This document shows, in pieces, positions 46,396-55,667 of a stretch of 64,000 nucleotides of DNA; position 1 is the first letter of the stretch, and each line of letters begins with the position of its first letter. Location of the stretch: positions 124,001 through 188,000 of the forward strand of contig NZ_BAAAFG010000014.1 of assembly GCF_039523415.1 (NCBI RefSeq), given 5' to 3'. Source of the stretch: Gangjinia marincola. Its GTDB lineage: Bacteria > Bacteroidota > Bacteroidia > Flavobacteriales > Flavobacteriaceae. The translations under genes were made by a program, and so were the position numbers. The notes below the pieces were generated by a model. That model saw only the letters and a program-made list of their open reading frames with translations. It searched no databases and was not told the DNA's origin.

Positions 46396-48258
46396 ATGAA
46401 GAAATTATTTCAACTAGTATTCTTACTTGTCTGTACCTCTCTAAGTGCCCAACTCAACCGGGTGGAGCCCCCAAATTGGTGGACCGGTATGAAAAATAAC
46501 ATGCTACAGGTACTAGTGCATCATCCTGATATCGCTTTCGCGGAAGTTGAAGTAGAGTACCCTGGTGTTAAACTCACTAAAGTGAATAAGACCGACAGTC
46601 CAAATTACCTCTTTCTGGATCTATTGTTTTCAGCGGAAGCGAAACCCGGTAACATCGCATTGACATTTTCACCTCCAAAAGGAAAGAAAGTTAAGGTGGA
46701 TTATCCCTTACTCGCCCGAAGCAAACCTGCCAAGGAATACATAGGATTTAACAGCAGTGATGCCATTTATCTCATTACTCCAGATCGTTTTGCGAATGCT
46801 AATTCTGCTAATGATCAGGTTAAGGGATTATTAGAGCAAGAAGTGGATCGCAGCCATGATTATAAACGCCACGGCGGGGATATCGAAGGGATAACTTCGA
46901 ACTTGGACTATATTAAAGAACTGGGTTTTACCGCGGTTTGGCCTTCTCCATTGTTGACCAATGATATGAAACAAGGATCCTATCATGGCTATGCCATTAC
47001 CGATTATTATCAGGTTGATCCGCGTTTTGGGACCTTAGACGAATACAAAATGCTGGCTGCAGAAAGCAGCGCTAAAGGCATGAAGCTCATCATGGATCAA
47101 GTGGCTAACCACTGCGGGTTAGAACACTGGTGGATGAAAGACTTGCCTTTTAAAGATTGGGTAAATTTTCAAAAGCGTTTTGAAGCCGGTAAACAACCTA
47201 TGTATTCGAATCATAGAAGAACCACCAATCAGGATCTCTATGCGTCAAAAGTAGATGCAAAAGGCATGAATGAGGGATGGTTTGTTGAGACTATGCCAGA
47301 TTTAAATCAGCGTAATCCCTTTCTGGCAAAATACATCATTCAAAATAGCATATGGTGGATAGAAACCCTGGAGTTAGGCGGCATTCGTCAGGATACTTAT
47401 CCTTATCCCGATAAAAAATTTATGGCGAACTGGGCCGGCGCCATTATGACTGAGTATCCCAACTTTAGTATTGTAGGTGAGGAGTGGAGCTACAATCCGC
47501 TGCTGATTAGTTACTGGCAAAAAAATTCACCCGTGGGTGGAGATTATCAATCTAATTTGCCTTCTACCATGGATTTTGCTATGCAAAGTAACATCATTAA
47601 AGGCATCAAAGAACCTGAAAGTTGGAACGAAGGCTTAGTCCACCTTTATGAAGGGCTGGCCAATGACTTCGCCTATGCGTATCCGCAAAAAATTATGGCG
47701 TTTTTAGATAATCACGATAAGAGTAGAGTGTTTACAGAATTTGACGGTGACGTGGCGAATACCAAAATGGCGCTGAGTTATTTGTTAGTATTACCGCGTA
47801 TTCCGCAGATTTATTATGGGACAGAAATCATGATGGATGATTTTGATAAGCCCGGCGATCACGGACTCATTCGCACCGATTTTCCAGGTGGTTGGCAAGG
47901 AGATACGGTAAGTGCTTTTACAGGAAATGGGCTGTCGCCAGAACAAAAGGATATGCAGGCTTACTTAAGAAAAATACTCAACTACCGTAAGTCCAGTAAG
48001 GCGCTGCAAGAAGGGAAAACGATACATTTCGCACCCGTAGAGGGAGTGTATGTTTTAGTGCGTTCTAATGGAGAAGAAAAGGTCATTCACATCATCAATA
48101 AAAATGAAACGGCATATGATCTCAATTTGAATCGTTTTGAAGAGTTGATGCTCAGCGGCAAACAGCTAAAGAATATTATTACCGGTGATGTGACGACCTG
48201 GGGTGATACCATGAAGTTAAATAAAAAGGGGAGCACAGTGCTGACCACGAAATTATAA
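46396..48258 (+). CDS. GH13 neopullulanase/cyclomaltodextrinase-like enzyme (SusA type)
   Basis: 620 aa, signal peptide MKKLFQLVFLLVCTSLSAQ, so periplasmic. An N-terminal Ig-like domain (RVEPPNWWTGMKNNMLQVLV) characteristic of cyclomaltodextrinase/neopullulanase enzymes precedes the barrel. GH13 regions: I, LIMDQVANHCG; II, GGIRQDTYPYP (nucleophile Asp); III, IVGEEWSYNP (acid/base Glu); IV, AFLDNHDKSR. It would break imported maltooligosaccharides in the periplasm. Two copies of a CGCTTTCGCGGAAG-like motif occur in its first 250 bases (46533 and near 46630). Gap from the phosphorylase gene is 78 bp. Confidence 0.92.
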   Translation: MKKLFQLVFLLVCTSLSAQLNRVEPPNWWTGMKNNMLQVLVHHPDIAFAEVEVEYPGVKLTKVNKTDSPNYLFLDLLFSAEAKPGNIALTFSPPKGKKVKVDYPLLARSKPAKEYIGFNSSDAIYLITPDRFANANSANDQVKGLLEQEVDRSHDYKRHGGDIEGITSNLDYIKELGFTAVWPSPLLTNDMKQGSYHGYAITDYYQVDPRFGTLDEYKMLAAESSAKGMKLIMDQVANHCGLEHWWMKDLPFKDWVNFQKRFEAGKQPMYSNHRRTTNQDLYASKVDAKGMNEGWFVETMPDLNQRNPFLAKYIIQNSIWWIETLELGGIRQDTYPYPDKKFMANWAGAIMTEYPNFSIVGEEWSYNPLLISYWQKNSPVGGDYQSNLPSTMDFAMQSNIIKGIKEPESWNEGLVHLYEGLANDFAYAYPQKIMAFLDNHDKSRVFTEFDGDVANTKMALSYLLVLPRIPQIYYGTEIMMDDFDKPGDHGLIRTDFPGGWQGDTVSAFTGNGLSPEQKDMQAYLRKILNYRKSSKALQEGKTIHFAPVEGVYVLVRSNGEEKVIHIINKNETAYDLNLNRFEELMLSGKQLKNIITGDVTTWGDTMKLNKKGSTVLTTKL

Positions 48259-48266
48259 TTCATTTG

Positions 48267-48321
48267 TCATTCCCGCGTCCGCGTGTCGCCGAAGCTTTAG
48301 CGGAGGAGCAAGGCAGGAATC
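48267..48321 (+). repeat. GC-rich intergenic repeat with inverted ends
   Basis: The element starts ATTCCCGC and ends GCAGGAAT, with GTCGCCGAAGC / GCGGAGGAG inside. It looks like a mobile or REP-like unit of the kind scattered in bacterial intergenic DNA. It is open in frame with the next gene and could mislead a gene caller into a 28-residue N-terminal extension. Confidence 0.6.
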
Positions 48322-48347
48322 TAAAATTAATAATTAACGTACCACAA

Positions 48348-49277
48348 ATGAAAAATATAATCTTATTCCTACTTATTGTATGCTTCAGCGGTAATGCACA
48401 ACAACCAAGTCCGGTAAAAGTAAAAAATGCCGTATTGGCAGGCGGAACCCTGGAGAGTGTAGATTCTTTTCCGTCAAACTATATTCAATCAAGAAGGGTC
48501 GATATCTGGCTTCCGCAGGGATACACCCCATCAAAAAAATATGGGGTATTGTACATGCACGACGGTCAAAACTTATTTGATTCTACTACCACCTGGAATA
48601 AACAGGAATGGAAAATTGATGAGACAGTGACCAAACTAGTTAATGCGGATAAAATCGAACCTGTTATTGTAGTTGGTATTCACAGTATTTCAGACATACG
48701 TTGGCAGGATCTTTATCCCGAAAAAACCTTTGATTACATGCCTAAAGAAACCGCCGAAGCGATTAGAGCAGATGCCCAAAAACAAAATTTCAACACCAAT
48801 CTTACAGGCGATGAGTATCTTAAATTTTTAGTAGAAGAATTAAAACCCTTTGTAGACAAGACCTATGCCACTAAACCAGATAAGGAAAATACGTTTGTAG
48901 CAGGATCCAGTATGGGCGGACTTATGTCTATGTATGCCATCCATGAGTATCCAGAAATTTTAGGAGGTGCCGCGGGGATCTCTACGCACTGGCCGGGAGC
49001 AAATCCCACTCCGGATAATCCGTTTGAAAAAGCCATTTTTAAGTACGTTGAGGCGACCATGCCAAATCCTAAAACACACCATGTCTACTACGACTTTGGT
49101 ACAAAAACCTTAGATCAATATTATCCCAAGTACGCACCAACAGTGGATTCGCTTTATCATAATGCCGGGTATACGGCAAAAAACTTTAAAAACCTTAAAT
49201 TTGAAGGAACTGATCATTCTGAAGCATCTTGGCAAAAACGCGTTGATGTATGGATGGAGTTTTTAATGGAAAAATAG
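48348..49277 (+). CDS. Secreted esterase, alpha/beta-hydrolase fold
   Basis: 309 aa from the ATG at 48348, giving signal peptide MKNIILFLLIVCFSGNAQ. An upstream ATG at 48264 reads through an intergenic repeat and is rejected. The protein matches the putative-esterase family: VDIWLPQGYTPSKKYGVLYM, the nucleophile elbow VAGSSMGGLMSMYA, and a C-terminal His in GTDHSEASW. The acidic residue cannot be placed with certainty. Such esterases remove acyl groups or hydrolyse small esters. One in a starch locus may deacylate modified alpha-glucan or act on a bound product; that is not proven. The operon continues after 143 bp. Confidence 0.82.
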   Translation: MKNIILFLLIVCFSGNAQQPSPVKVKNAVLAGGTLESVDSFPSNYIQSRRVDIWLPQGYTPSKKYGVLYMHDGQNLFDSTTTWNKQEWKIDETVTKLVNADKIEPVIVVGIHSISDIRWQDLYPEKTFDYMPKETAEAIRADAQKQNFNTNLTGDEYLKFLVEELKPFVDKTYATKPDKENTFVAGSSMGGLMSMYAIHEYPEILGGAAGISTHWPGANPTPDNPFEKAIFKYVEATMPNPKTHHVYYDFGTKTLDQYYPKYAPTVDSLYHNAGYTAKNFKNLKFEGTDHSEASWQKRVDVWMEFLMEK

Positions 49278-49420
49278 ATGCATTACATTCTAAAAAGACA
49301 ATCTATTTAGTATCTGATGATAGCTTCATTGTAAATTGAAGCAACCGCTCTGCTTGAAGGAGACTTTAGAAATGATTCTTTTGAACATTAGCGTTTAATC
49401 ACGCAACAAAACAATATTTA

Positions 49421-51808
49421 ATGAAATTACATTCTGTTTTATTCCATGTCTTAATTTTTTTAGGAGGTTCCCTGTTTGCTCAGCAAACTTCTCTAACATA
49501 CGTATCGCACACACTAGAAAATAACCGGGTGACCGTAGAATTTACAGACGGAATTTCATACGAATTCACTCCTTTTAATGATCGTATCATTGAGGCCAGA
49601 AGGTTTGAGGGGAAGCGTAAACGACAAATTCCATCACACGCAGTGGTAATGAAACCTGACCAAACTGATTTTGTGCTGGAAGAAACCGATGAACGCATCA
49701 CGGTCAAAACGAATGGCCTATCCTTTTTTATCGCCAAAACCGGCCCGGCAGAAATTCAATACGCGTACCTAGACAATCCATTGACCAGCGAATTAGTAGC
49801 CCCGGCAGATAGCACAAAACTCACCTTTAGTGTTACAACTCCAGAGAAACTTATGGGCGGGGGTGCAAGAGCTTTAGGGATGAATCGAAGAGGGACCCGC
49901 CTTAAACTCTATAACCAGGCACATTATGGGTATGAAGAGCGCTCAGAATTATTGAATTACACCCTTCCAATCGCACTTTCTTCGAATCAATATCTCTTAC
50001 ATTTTGATAATAGCTTTACAGGATATTTGGATTTGGCCGGATCTAAGGAAGATCAACTCTCTTTTGAGCCAGATGGTGGCGATTTGGTTTATCAAATCGT
50101 AGCTGGAAATACGTGGACATCCATCCTGGACGCGTATACCAAACTCACAGGACGCCAGCCCATGCCACCACGTTGGGCGTTGGGTAATTTCGCCAGTAGG
50201 TTTGGGTACCACTCGCAGCAAGAAGTAGTAGAAACGGTAAAAAAGTTCAAAAACGACAGCATTCCATTAGATGCAATTATTTTGGATATCTATTGGTTTG
50301 GAAAAGAGATCAAGGGGAGCATGGGCAACTTAGAATTTCTAAAAGATTCTTTTCCCAACCCCAAAAAAATGATCGCAGATTTGGCTCAAGATGACATCAA
50401 TACCATACTCATCACAGAACCCTTTATCTTAACCAGTTCAAGCAAATGGGACATCGTGCGTGATAATGGCTATGTAGGTAAAGACAGTTTGGGCAATCCC
50501 TATACTTATGATTTTTATTTTGGCAATACGGGCTTAGTCGACCTCTACAACCCCAAAGCAAAAGAATGGTTTTGGTCGGTATATAAGGGATTGATTGATT
50601 CCTACGGAGTCGCAGGACAGTGGGGGGATTTGGGAGAGCCAGAGGTTCACCCGGCTGATATGATCCATGGTGCGGGGATTCCTGCTAAACAAATTCACAA
50701 TACGTACGGTCACGATTGGGCAGGCATGATTGCCGAAGGCTACCAAAAAGACTTTCCAGATCAGCGTCCGTTTATTTTAATGCGGGCAGGATACTCGGGT
50801 TCGCAGCGCCACGGCATTATTCCCTGGTCGGGTGATGTGAGTCGAAGCTGGGGCGGACTCAAACCCCAAGTAGAAATTGCTACTCAAATGGGATTACAGG
50901 GCTTGGGCTATATGCATTCGGATTTGGGAGGTTTTGCCGGTGGAGAAACCTTTGATGCAGAATTATACACCAGATGGCTGCAATACGGTGTTTTTCAGCC
51001 GATTTGTCGTCCTCATGCGCAAGAACATATCGCGCCAGAACCTGTGTTTCATGATGCAGAAACAAAACAGCTAGCCAAACAAGCCATAGAATTGCGCTAT
51101 CAGCTTTTACCGTACAACTACACCTTGGCGTATCAAAATAGCCGAACCGGGATTCCATTAATGCGACCTTTATTTTTTGAAGAGCCTAACAATCTGGAGT
51201 TGTACGAAGTTTCAGACCAATACCTTTGGGGAGACGCTTTTATGATTGCTCCTGTCACGGCTTCGGGCGTCACGACTAAGCAAGTGTACTTTCCCAAGGG
51301 ATCCAACTGGATTGATTTTTATACTAAAGAGGTGTATCCTGGCGGATCGTCTTCCGCGATAAGCGTTACAAAAGAATATATTCCCACGTTTGTAAAAGAA
51401 GGAAGTTTTATCCCTATGATTGAGACTATTCAATCCACCGCAGACTATAGCACAGATATCTTTATGCTACATTATTTTACCAGCAATCAATTGAGTAGCG
51501 GTACTTTATTTGAGGATGACGGCAAAACACCTAATACGGTCAAAAATGGCAAATACCGTCTCCTGCGTTTTCATGCGGTGAAAAAGAAAAATACGCATTA
51601 TATCGGCATGACGACCTTAGTAGGGAAAAATGAAAAGCCTAAAAATAGAAGGGTGAATTTGGTTGTTCATGGAGTAGCGAAAAAACCCCGTAGTCTTAGA
51701 ATAAATGACAAGAAAGTCACTTTTGAGTATAGTGAAACCGAAAATCAATTACGCGTTGATGTGGATTGGAACGCCAGTACCACAGTGGATTTGCAAATTA
51801 AACAATAG
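49421..51808 (+). CDS. GH31 alpha-glucosidase
   Basis: 795 aa, signal peptide MKLHSVLFHVLIFLGGSLFAQ, periplasmic or surface-exposed. The N-terminal galactose-mutarotase-like domain is followed by the barrel. Motifs seen: PLDAIILDIYWFG, the nucleophile region GQWGDLGEPE (D403), the acid/base region IIPWSGDVSRSW (D472), and GYMHSDLGGF. It should release glucose from the non-reducing ends of maltooligosaccharides; alpha-xylosidase activity is possible in GH31 but less likely in this locus. There is no T9SS tail. It is separated from the GH97 gene by 5 bp, so the two glucosidases are co-expressed. Confidence 0.92.
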   Translation: MKLHSVLFHVLIFLGGSLFAQQTSLTYVSHTLENNRVTVEFTDGISYEFTPFNDRIIEARRFEGKRKRQIPSHAVVMKPDQTDFVLEETDERITVKTNGLSFFIAKTGPAEIQYAYLDNPLTSELVAPADSTKLTFSVTTPEKLMGGGARALGMNRRGTRLKLYNQAHYGYEERSELLNYTLPIALSSNQYLLHFDNSFTGYLDLAGSKEDQLSFEPDGGDLVYQIVAGNTWTSILDAYTKLTGRQPMPPRWALGNFASRFGYHSQQEVVETVKKFKNDSIPLDAIILDIYWFGKEIKGSMGNLEFLKDSFPNPKKMIADLAQDDINTILITEPFILTSSSKWDIVRDNGYVGKDSLGNPYTYDFYFGNTGLVDLYNPKAKEWFWSVYKGLIDSYGVAGQWGDLGEPEVHPADMIHGAGIPAKQIHNTYGHDWAGMIAEGYQKDFPDQRPFILMRAGYSGSQRHGIIPWSGDVSRSWGGLKPQVEIATQMGLQGLGYMHSDLGGFAGGETFDAELYTRWLQYGVFQPICRPHAQEHIAPEPVFHDAETKQLAKQAIELRYQLLPYNYTLAYQNSRTGIPLMRPLFFEEPNNLELYEVSDQYLWGDAFMIAPVTASGVTTKQVYFPKGSNWIDFYTKEVYPGGSSSAISVTKEYIPTFVKEGSFIPMIETIQSTADYSTDIFMLHYFTSNQLSSGTLFEDDGKTPNTVKNGKYRLLRFHAVKKKNTHYIGMTTLVGKNEKPKNRRVNLVVHGVAKKPRSLRINDKKVTFEYSETENQLRVDVDWNASTTVDLQIKQ

Positions 51809-51813
51809 ACCTC

Positions 51814-53940
51814 ATGAAAAAACCAGGCTATATATTGACCTTACTCCTTCTGCTTCTTTTTGTTGGCTGCGCCGAAAAGGAGCAACTTGACACAAATATT
51901 TCTTCTCCTAATAAAGATATTAGCGTAGCGCTATATCTAAATGAAAATGGGGAGTTGGCTTATACTGTAGACTATAAAAATAAGATGCTTATAGATACAT
52001 CGTATGTAGGTTTTGAGTTTACTAACGCCGAAGCAATCAAACAAGAGTTACAAATTGAATCCACATCTACAAGATCGGTAGATGAAACCTGGCAAATGCC
52101 GTGGGGCGAACAGATGGACGTCAAAAATACTTACAATGAGTTGGTCGTAAAGCTTGCCGAAACTACAGAAAACCCCCGTAAGTTTGAGCTCATTTTTAAG
52201 GTATATGATGACGGGGTAGGATTTAGATATCATTTCCCGGAGCAGGATCATATGACAGAAGCGCTTATTGCTCAAGAAAATACCCAGTTTAACTTGACAG
52301 AAGATTATACTACTTTTTGGATTCCGGGCGATTGGGATATTTATGAGCATTTGTACAGTACGACTCAATTGTCAGAAATAGATGCACTTAACTATGCGAA
52401 CGACGATAATCTGGCACAGACTTACATTCCTGAAAATTCGGTCGCTACACCCGTAACCATGGTGGGCAAAGATGGTACACATCTTAGCATTCATGAAGCG
52501 GCGCTAGTAGATTATAGTGGGATGACCTTAAAAATTGATCCTCAAAATTTAACTTTAACCAGTAGCTTGGTAGGCTCAAAAAATACCGAGTATAAGGTGA
52601 AACGTACACTTCCATTCAGTACACCCTGGCGCACACTCACCATTACAGATAATGCGCCGGATCTTATTGAGTCAAACCTCATTGTCAATCTAAATGAACC
52701 CAACAAGTTAGGCGATGTTTCTTGGTTTACTCCCATGAAATATACAGGAGTATGGTGGGAGATGCATTTGGGTAAATCCTCGTGGGATTATGGGATGGAA
52801 AAGATAGATGGAAAATGGACCGATACCGGAAAAGCCCATGGTAGGCATGGAGCCACTACTGAGAATGTGAAAAACTTCATTGATTTTTCTGCTGAGAATA
52901 ATATCGGCGGAGTGCTGGTGGAAGGATGGAATACCGGTTGGGAAGAGTGGATAGGTTTTGAAGATCGCGAAGGCGTTTTTGATTTTGTAACGCCTTACCC
53001 AGATTATGACATCCAAGAAGTTGTGCGCTATGGACGAGAAAAAGGAGTAGAAATTATCATGCACCATGAAACTTCTGCTGCGACAGAAACTTATGCCCAG
53101 CAACAGGATACTGCCTTTGCTTTAATGAAAGATTTGGGCATACACGCTGTAAAAACGGGTTATGTGGGTAAAATCCTGCCTAAGGGAGAATATCACCACG
53201 GTCAGTATATGGTGAATCACTACAACAACACCGTAGAGAAAGCGGCAAAATATCAAGTAGCGATTAATGCACACGAACCTATCAAAGCGACGGGCTTACG
53301 TAGAACTTATCCTAACACAATTTCTAGAGAAGGATTACGTGGGCAAGAATTTAATGCCTGGGCCAGTGACGGGGGTAATCCACCGGAACATCTACCCATT
53401 GTTGCTTTTACGCGAATGCTGGGCGGTCCTATAGATTTTACTCCGGGGATTTTTAACATCAAGTTTAATGAGTATAAAAAAGACAATCAGGTCAATACCA
53501 CGCTTGCACAACAGTTAGCATTGTACGTCGTGATTTATAGTCCGGTGCAGATGGCAGCAGATTTGGTAGAGCATTATGAGGCGAATATGGAGCCTTTTCA
53601 ATTTATTAAAGACGTAGGCGTAGATTGGGAACAAACGAAGGTGTTGAATGGAGCAGTAGGTGATTTTGTGACGATTGCCAGAGAAGAGCGGGAGACCGGC
53701 AATTGGTTTTTAGGCAGTATCACAGATGAGAATGAACGTGAAATCACTGCGAATTTTGATTTTTTAGCTGAAGGTGAAACTTATACCGCAACAATCTATC
53801 AGGATGGAAAAGATGCGCATTGGGACAGTAATCCATTAGCAATTGATATCTCTACGGAAGAAATCAAGAAGGGAGATACTAGAACAATTCGATTAGCTCC
53901 GGGTGGTGGATTGGCGATTAGCTTAATGAAGGCTAATTAG
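51814..53940 (+). CDS. GH97 alpha-glucosidase (SusB-like) lipoprotein
   Basis: 708 aa, lipoprotein signal MKKPGYILTLLLLLLFVGC. The N-terminal beta-sandwich has the GH97 start (SPNKDISVALYLNENGELAY). The barrel contains WWEMHLGKSSWDYG, GVLVEGWNTGWEEW, IMHHETSAATETY, VAINAHEPIKATGLRRTYPN and a following REGLRGQEFNAW. Glutamates in the last three fit the calcium-dependent inverting type represented by SusB rather than the retaining galactosidase subgroup, but residue equivalence needs an alignment. It would hydrolyse maltooligosaccharides to glucose. The acidic residues near the Cys are delayed (CAEKEQ), so it may face the periplasm. Confidence 0.92.
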   Translation: MKKPGYILTLLLLLLFVGCAEKEQLDTNISSPNKDISVALYLNENGELAYTVDYKNKMLIDTSYVGFEFTNAEAIKQELQIESTSTRSVDETWQMPWGEQMDVKNTYNELVVKLAETTENPRKFELIFKVYDDGVGFRYHFPEQDHMTEALIAQENTQFNLTEDYTTFWIPGDWDIYEHLYSTTQLSEIDALNYANDDNLAQTYIPENSVATPVTMVGKDGTHLSIHEAALVDYSGMTLKIDPQNLTLTSSLVGSKNTEYKVKRTLPFSTPWRTLTITDNAPDLIESNLIVNLNEPNKLGDVSWFTPMKYTGVWWEMHLGKSSWDYGMEKIDGKWTDTGKAHGRHGATTENVKNFIDFSAENNIGGVLVEGWNTGWEEWIGFEDREGVFDFVTPYPDYDIQEVVRYGREKGVEIIMHHETSAATETYAQQQDTAFALMKDLGIHAVKTGYVGKILPKGEYHHGQYMVNHYNNTVEKAAKYQVAINAHEPIKATGLRRTYPNTISREGLRGQEFNAWASDGGNPPEHLPIVAFTRMLGGPIDFTPGIFNIKFNEYKKDNQVNTTLAQQLALYVVIYSPVQMAADLVEHYEANMEPFQFIKDVGVDWEQTKVLNGAVGDFVTIAREERETGNWFLGSITDENEREITANFDFLAEGETYTATIYQDGKDAHWDSNPLAIDISTEEIKKGDTRTIRLAPGGGLAISLMKAN

Positions 53941-53949
53941 TTTTCAGTC

Positions 53950-54068
53950 GCAGTTGACAGTCTCAATAACTCAATAACAAATAACCAATAACTTAATAAC
54001 CAATAACCTAATAACCTAATAACCTAATAACCAATAATCTAATAACCAATAATCTAATAACCAATAAC
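53950..54068 (+). repeat. Degenerate tandem repeat of an AATAACC-type unit
   Basis: About 120 bp built from AATAACCT / AATAACCA / AATAATCT blocks of 8-10 bases, filling most of the gap between the GH97 and GH13 genes. Composition is almost free of G. Such arrays can change length by slippage. Confidence 0.8.
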
Positions 54069-54079
54069 CAGTGAAAACC

Positions 54080-55528
54080 ATGAAAAAAATCATGCTGCTC
54101 TTACTTGCTGTAATAAGTATGGTAAGTTGTAAAGACGACAAAAAAGAAACAGAAGCCATTGCTGAGAATTCAGCTTCAATAGAAGAAAGCCTTAAACCCC
54201 CTACACATGAGGTCGTTCAGGATGGGGTGATCTATGAATTGAATGTTCGCCAGTATTCCCCGGAAGGTAAATTTTCGGCATTTACCAAAGACATTCCGCA
54301 GCTTAAAGAATTAGGCGTAGAAATCATCTGGGTAATGCCCATTTTTCCGATCTCAAAAGTAAAGCGAAAAGCTACTAACGATAAGTTCGCCGAAGAAATT
54401 GAAGATGAAGAAGAGCGAAAAAAATACCTGGGGAGTTACTATGCGGTGAGTGATTTCACTAAGGTAAACCCAGAGTTTGGAAGCATTGAAGATTTTAGAG
54501 AGCTGGTAAAAACGGCTCACGATAATAATATGTATGTTATTTTGGATTGGGTACCTAACCACACCGGTTGGGATCACAAATGGATTACCACAAATCCAGA
54601 GTATTACACAAAAAATGACAAAGGAGAAGTTTCTGAACCCTTAAACGAAGATGGTACCCCGGTAGGATGGGCAGATGTTGCTGATCTAAACTATGGTAAC
54701 AAAGAGATGCGCAAACAAATGCTGGCTGATATGAGTTATTGGGTAGAGCAGGAAGATATTGATGGATTTAGATGTGATGTGGCCGGGATGGTACCTACAG
54801 ACTTTTGGGTAGAGACGATCCCTAAACTCCGTGAAAAGAAACACCTATTTATGTTAGCCGAAGCCTGGAAACCAGAACTAATGAAAGAGCGCGAGTTATT
54901 TGACATGGCGTATGGATGGGATACGCATCATGTAATGAATGATATTGCACAGGGTAAAAAAAATGTTTCTGCTTGGGACATACGCATGAAGGTAGTGGAT
55001 AGCATGTACGAGGATAATGATATTATCATGAACTTTACCTCTAACCACGATGAAAACTCTTGGAATGGAACTGTAGAAGAACGTATGGGTGAAGCCGCAC
55101 AAACCTTTGCTGCATTAACCTTTGTTGCGCCAGGGATGCCATTGATTTACAGTGGACAAGAGTACGATATGGATCACCGTTTAAAGTTTTTTGAAAAAGA
55201 TTCAATTCCTAAAACCAAAGGAGAGTTTTATCCGTTGTATGAGCAATTAGGAGCACTTAAAGATAATCCTGCATTGCACACCGGTGAAGCTCCAGGCAGT
55301 TATACCCGCATCAAAACCTCTGCTGATAGCCAAGTCTTAGCCTTTGAAAGAGAAAAGGATGGCAATAAGGTAGTATTTATTGCTAATCTTAGCGATCAAC
55401 CTGTTTCGGCAAGTTTAGAATATTCAGGCGATATGGTAAATTATGCCAGTAAAGAAGATGTAAATATGTCAAATAGCACGAAACATAATTTTGAACCCTG
55501 GCAGTATTTGATCTTGGTGAATAAATAA
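54080..55528 (+). CDS. GH13 alpha-amylase lipoprotein
   Basis: 482 aa from the ATG at 54080 (MKKIMLLLLAVISMVSC, then KDDKKE, a likely surface-export signal). A GTG three codons upstream is less likely. GH13 regions: I, VILDWVPNHTGWDH; II, GFRCDVAGMVP (nucleophile Asp); III, FMLAEAWKPE (acid/base Glu); IV, MNFTSNHDENSW. The protein is a compact barrel plus a C-terminal beta domain, without starch-binding modules. It would act on alpha-glucans at the outer membrane. It is the last gene of the maltodextrin operon and follows a long tandem repeat, so it may be expressed separately. Confidence 0.92.
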   Translation: MKKIMLLLLAVISMVSCKDDKKETEAIAENSASIEESLKPPTHEVVQDGVIYELNVRQYSPEGKFSAFTKDIPQLKELGVEIIWVMPIFPISKVKRKATNDKFAEEIEDEEERKKYLGSYYAVSDFTKVNPEFGSIEDFRELVKTAHDNNMYVILDWVPNHTGWDHKWITTNPEYYTKNDKGEVSEPLNEDGTPVGWADVADLNYGNKEMRKQMLADMSYWVEQEDIDGFRCDVAGMVPTDFWVETIPKLREKKHLFMLAEAWKPELMKERELFDMAYGWDTHHVMNDIAQGKKNVSAWDIRMKVVDSMYEDNDIIMNFTSNHDENSWNGTVEERMGEAAQTFAALTFVAPGMPLIYSGQEYDMDHRLKFFEKDSIPKTKGEFYPLYEQLGALKDNPALHTGEAPGSYTRIKTSADSQVLAFEREKDGNKVVFIANLSDQPVSASLEYSGDMVNYASKEDVNMSNSTKHNFEPWQYLILVNK

Positions 55529-55667
55529 TCCTTTAAGATATTTCTATACCATAAAACGTTGAACTTTGCACACACTACATGTAAAAATTCACCCATACAT
55601 TTTTATATAAGAGGTACTAAAATCAAATAATAACGTATTTTAGTGACTCAACATATTTGAAATATGT

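Noticed and set aside
48264..48347. Longer N-terminus for the esterase
   Set aside because: It reads through a GC-rich intergenic repeat and would bury the signal peptide that begins at 48348.
53950..54068. CRISPR array
   Set aside because: Units are 8-10 bases without unique spacers, and there are no cas genes.
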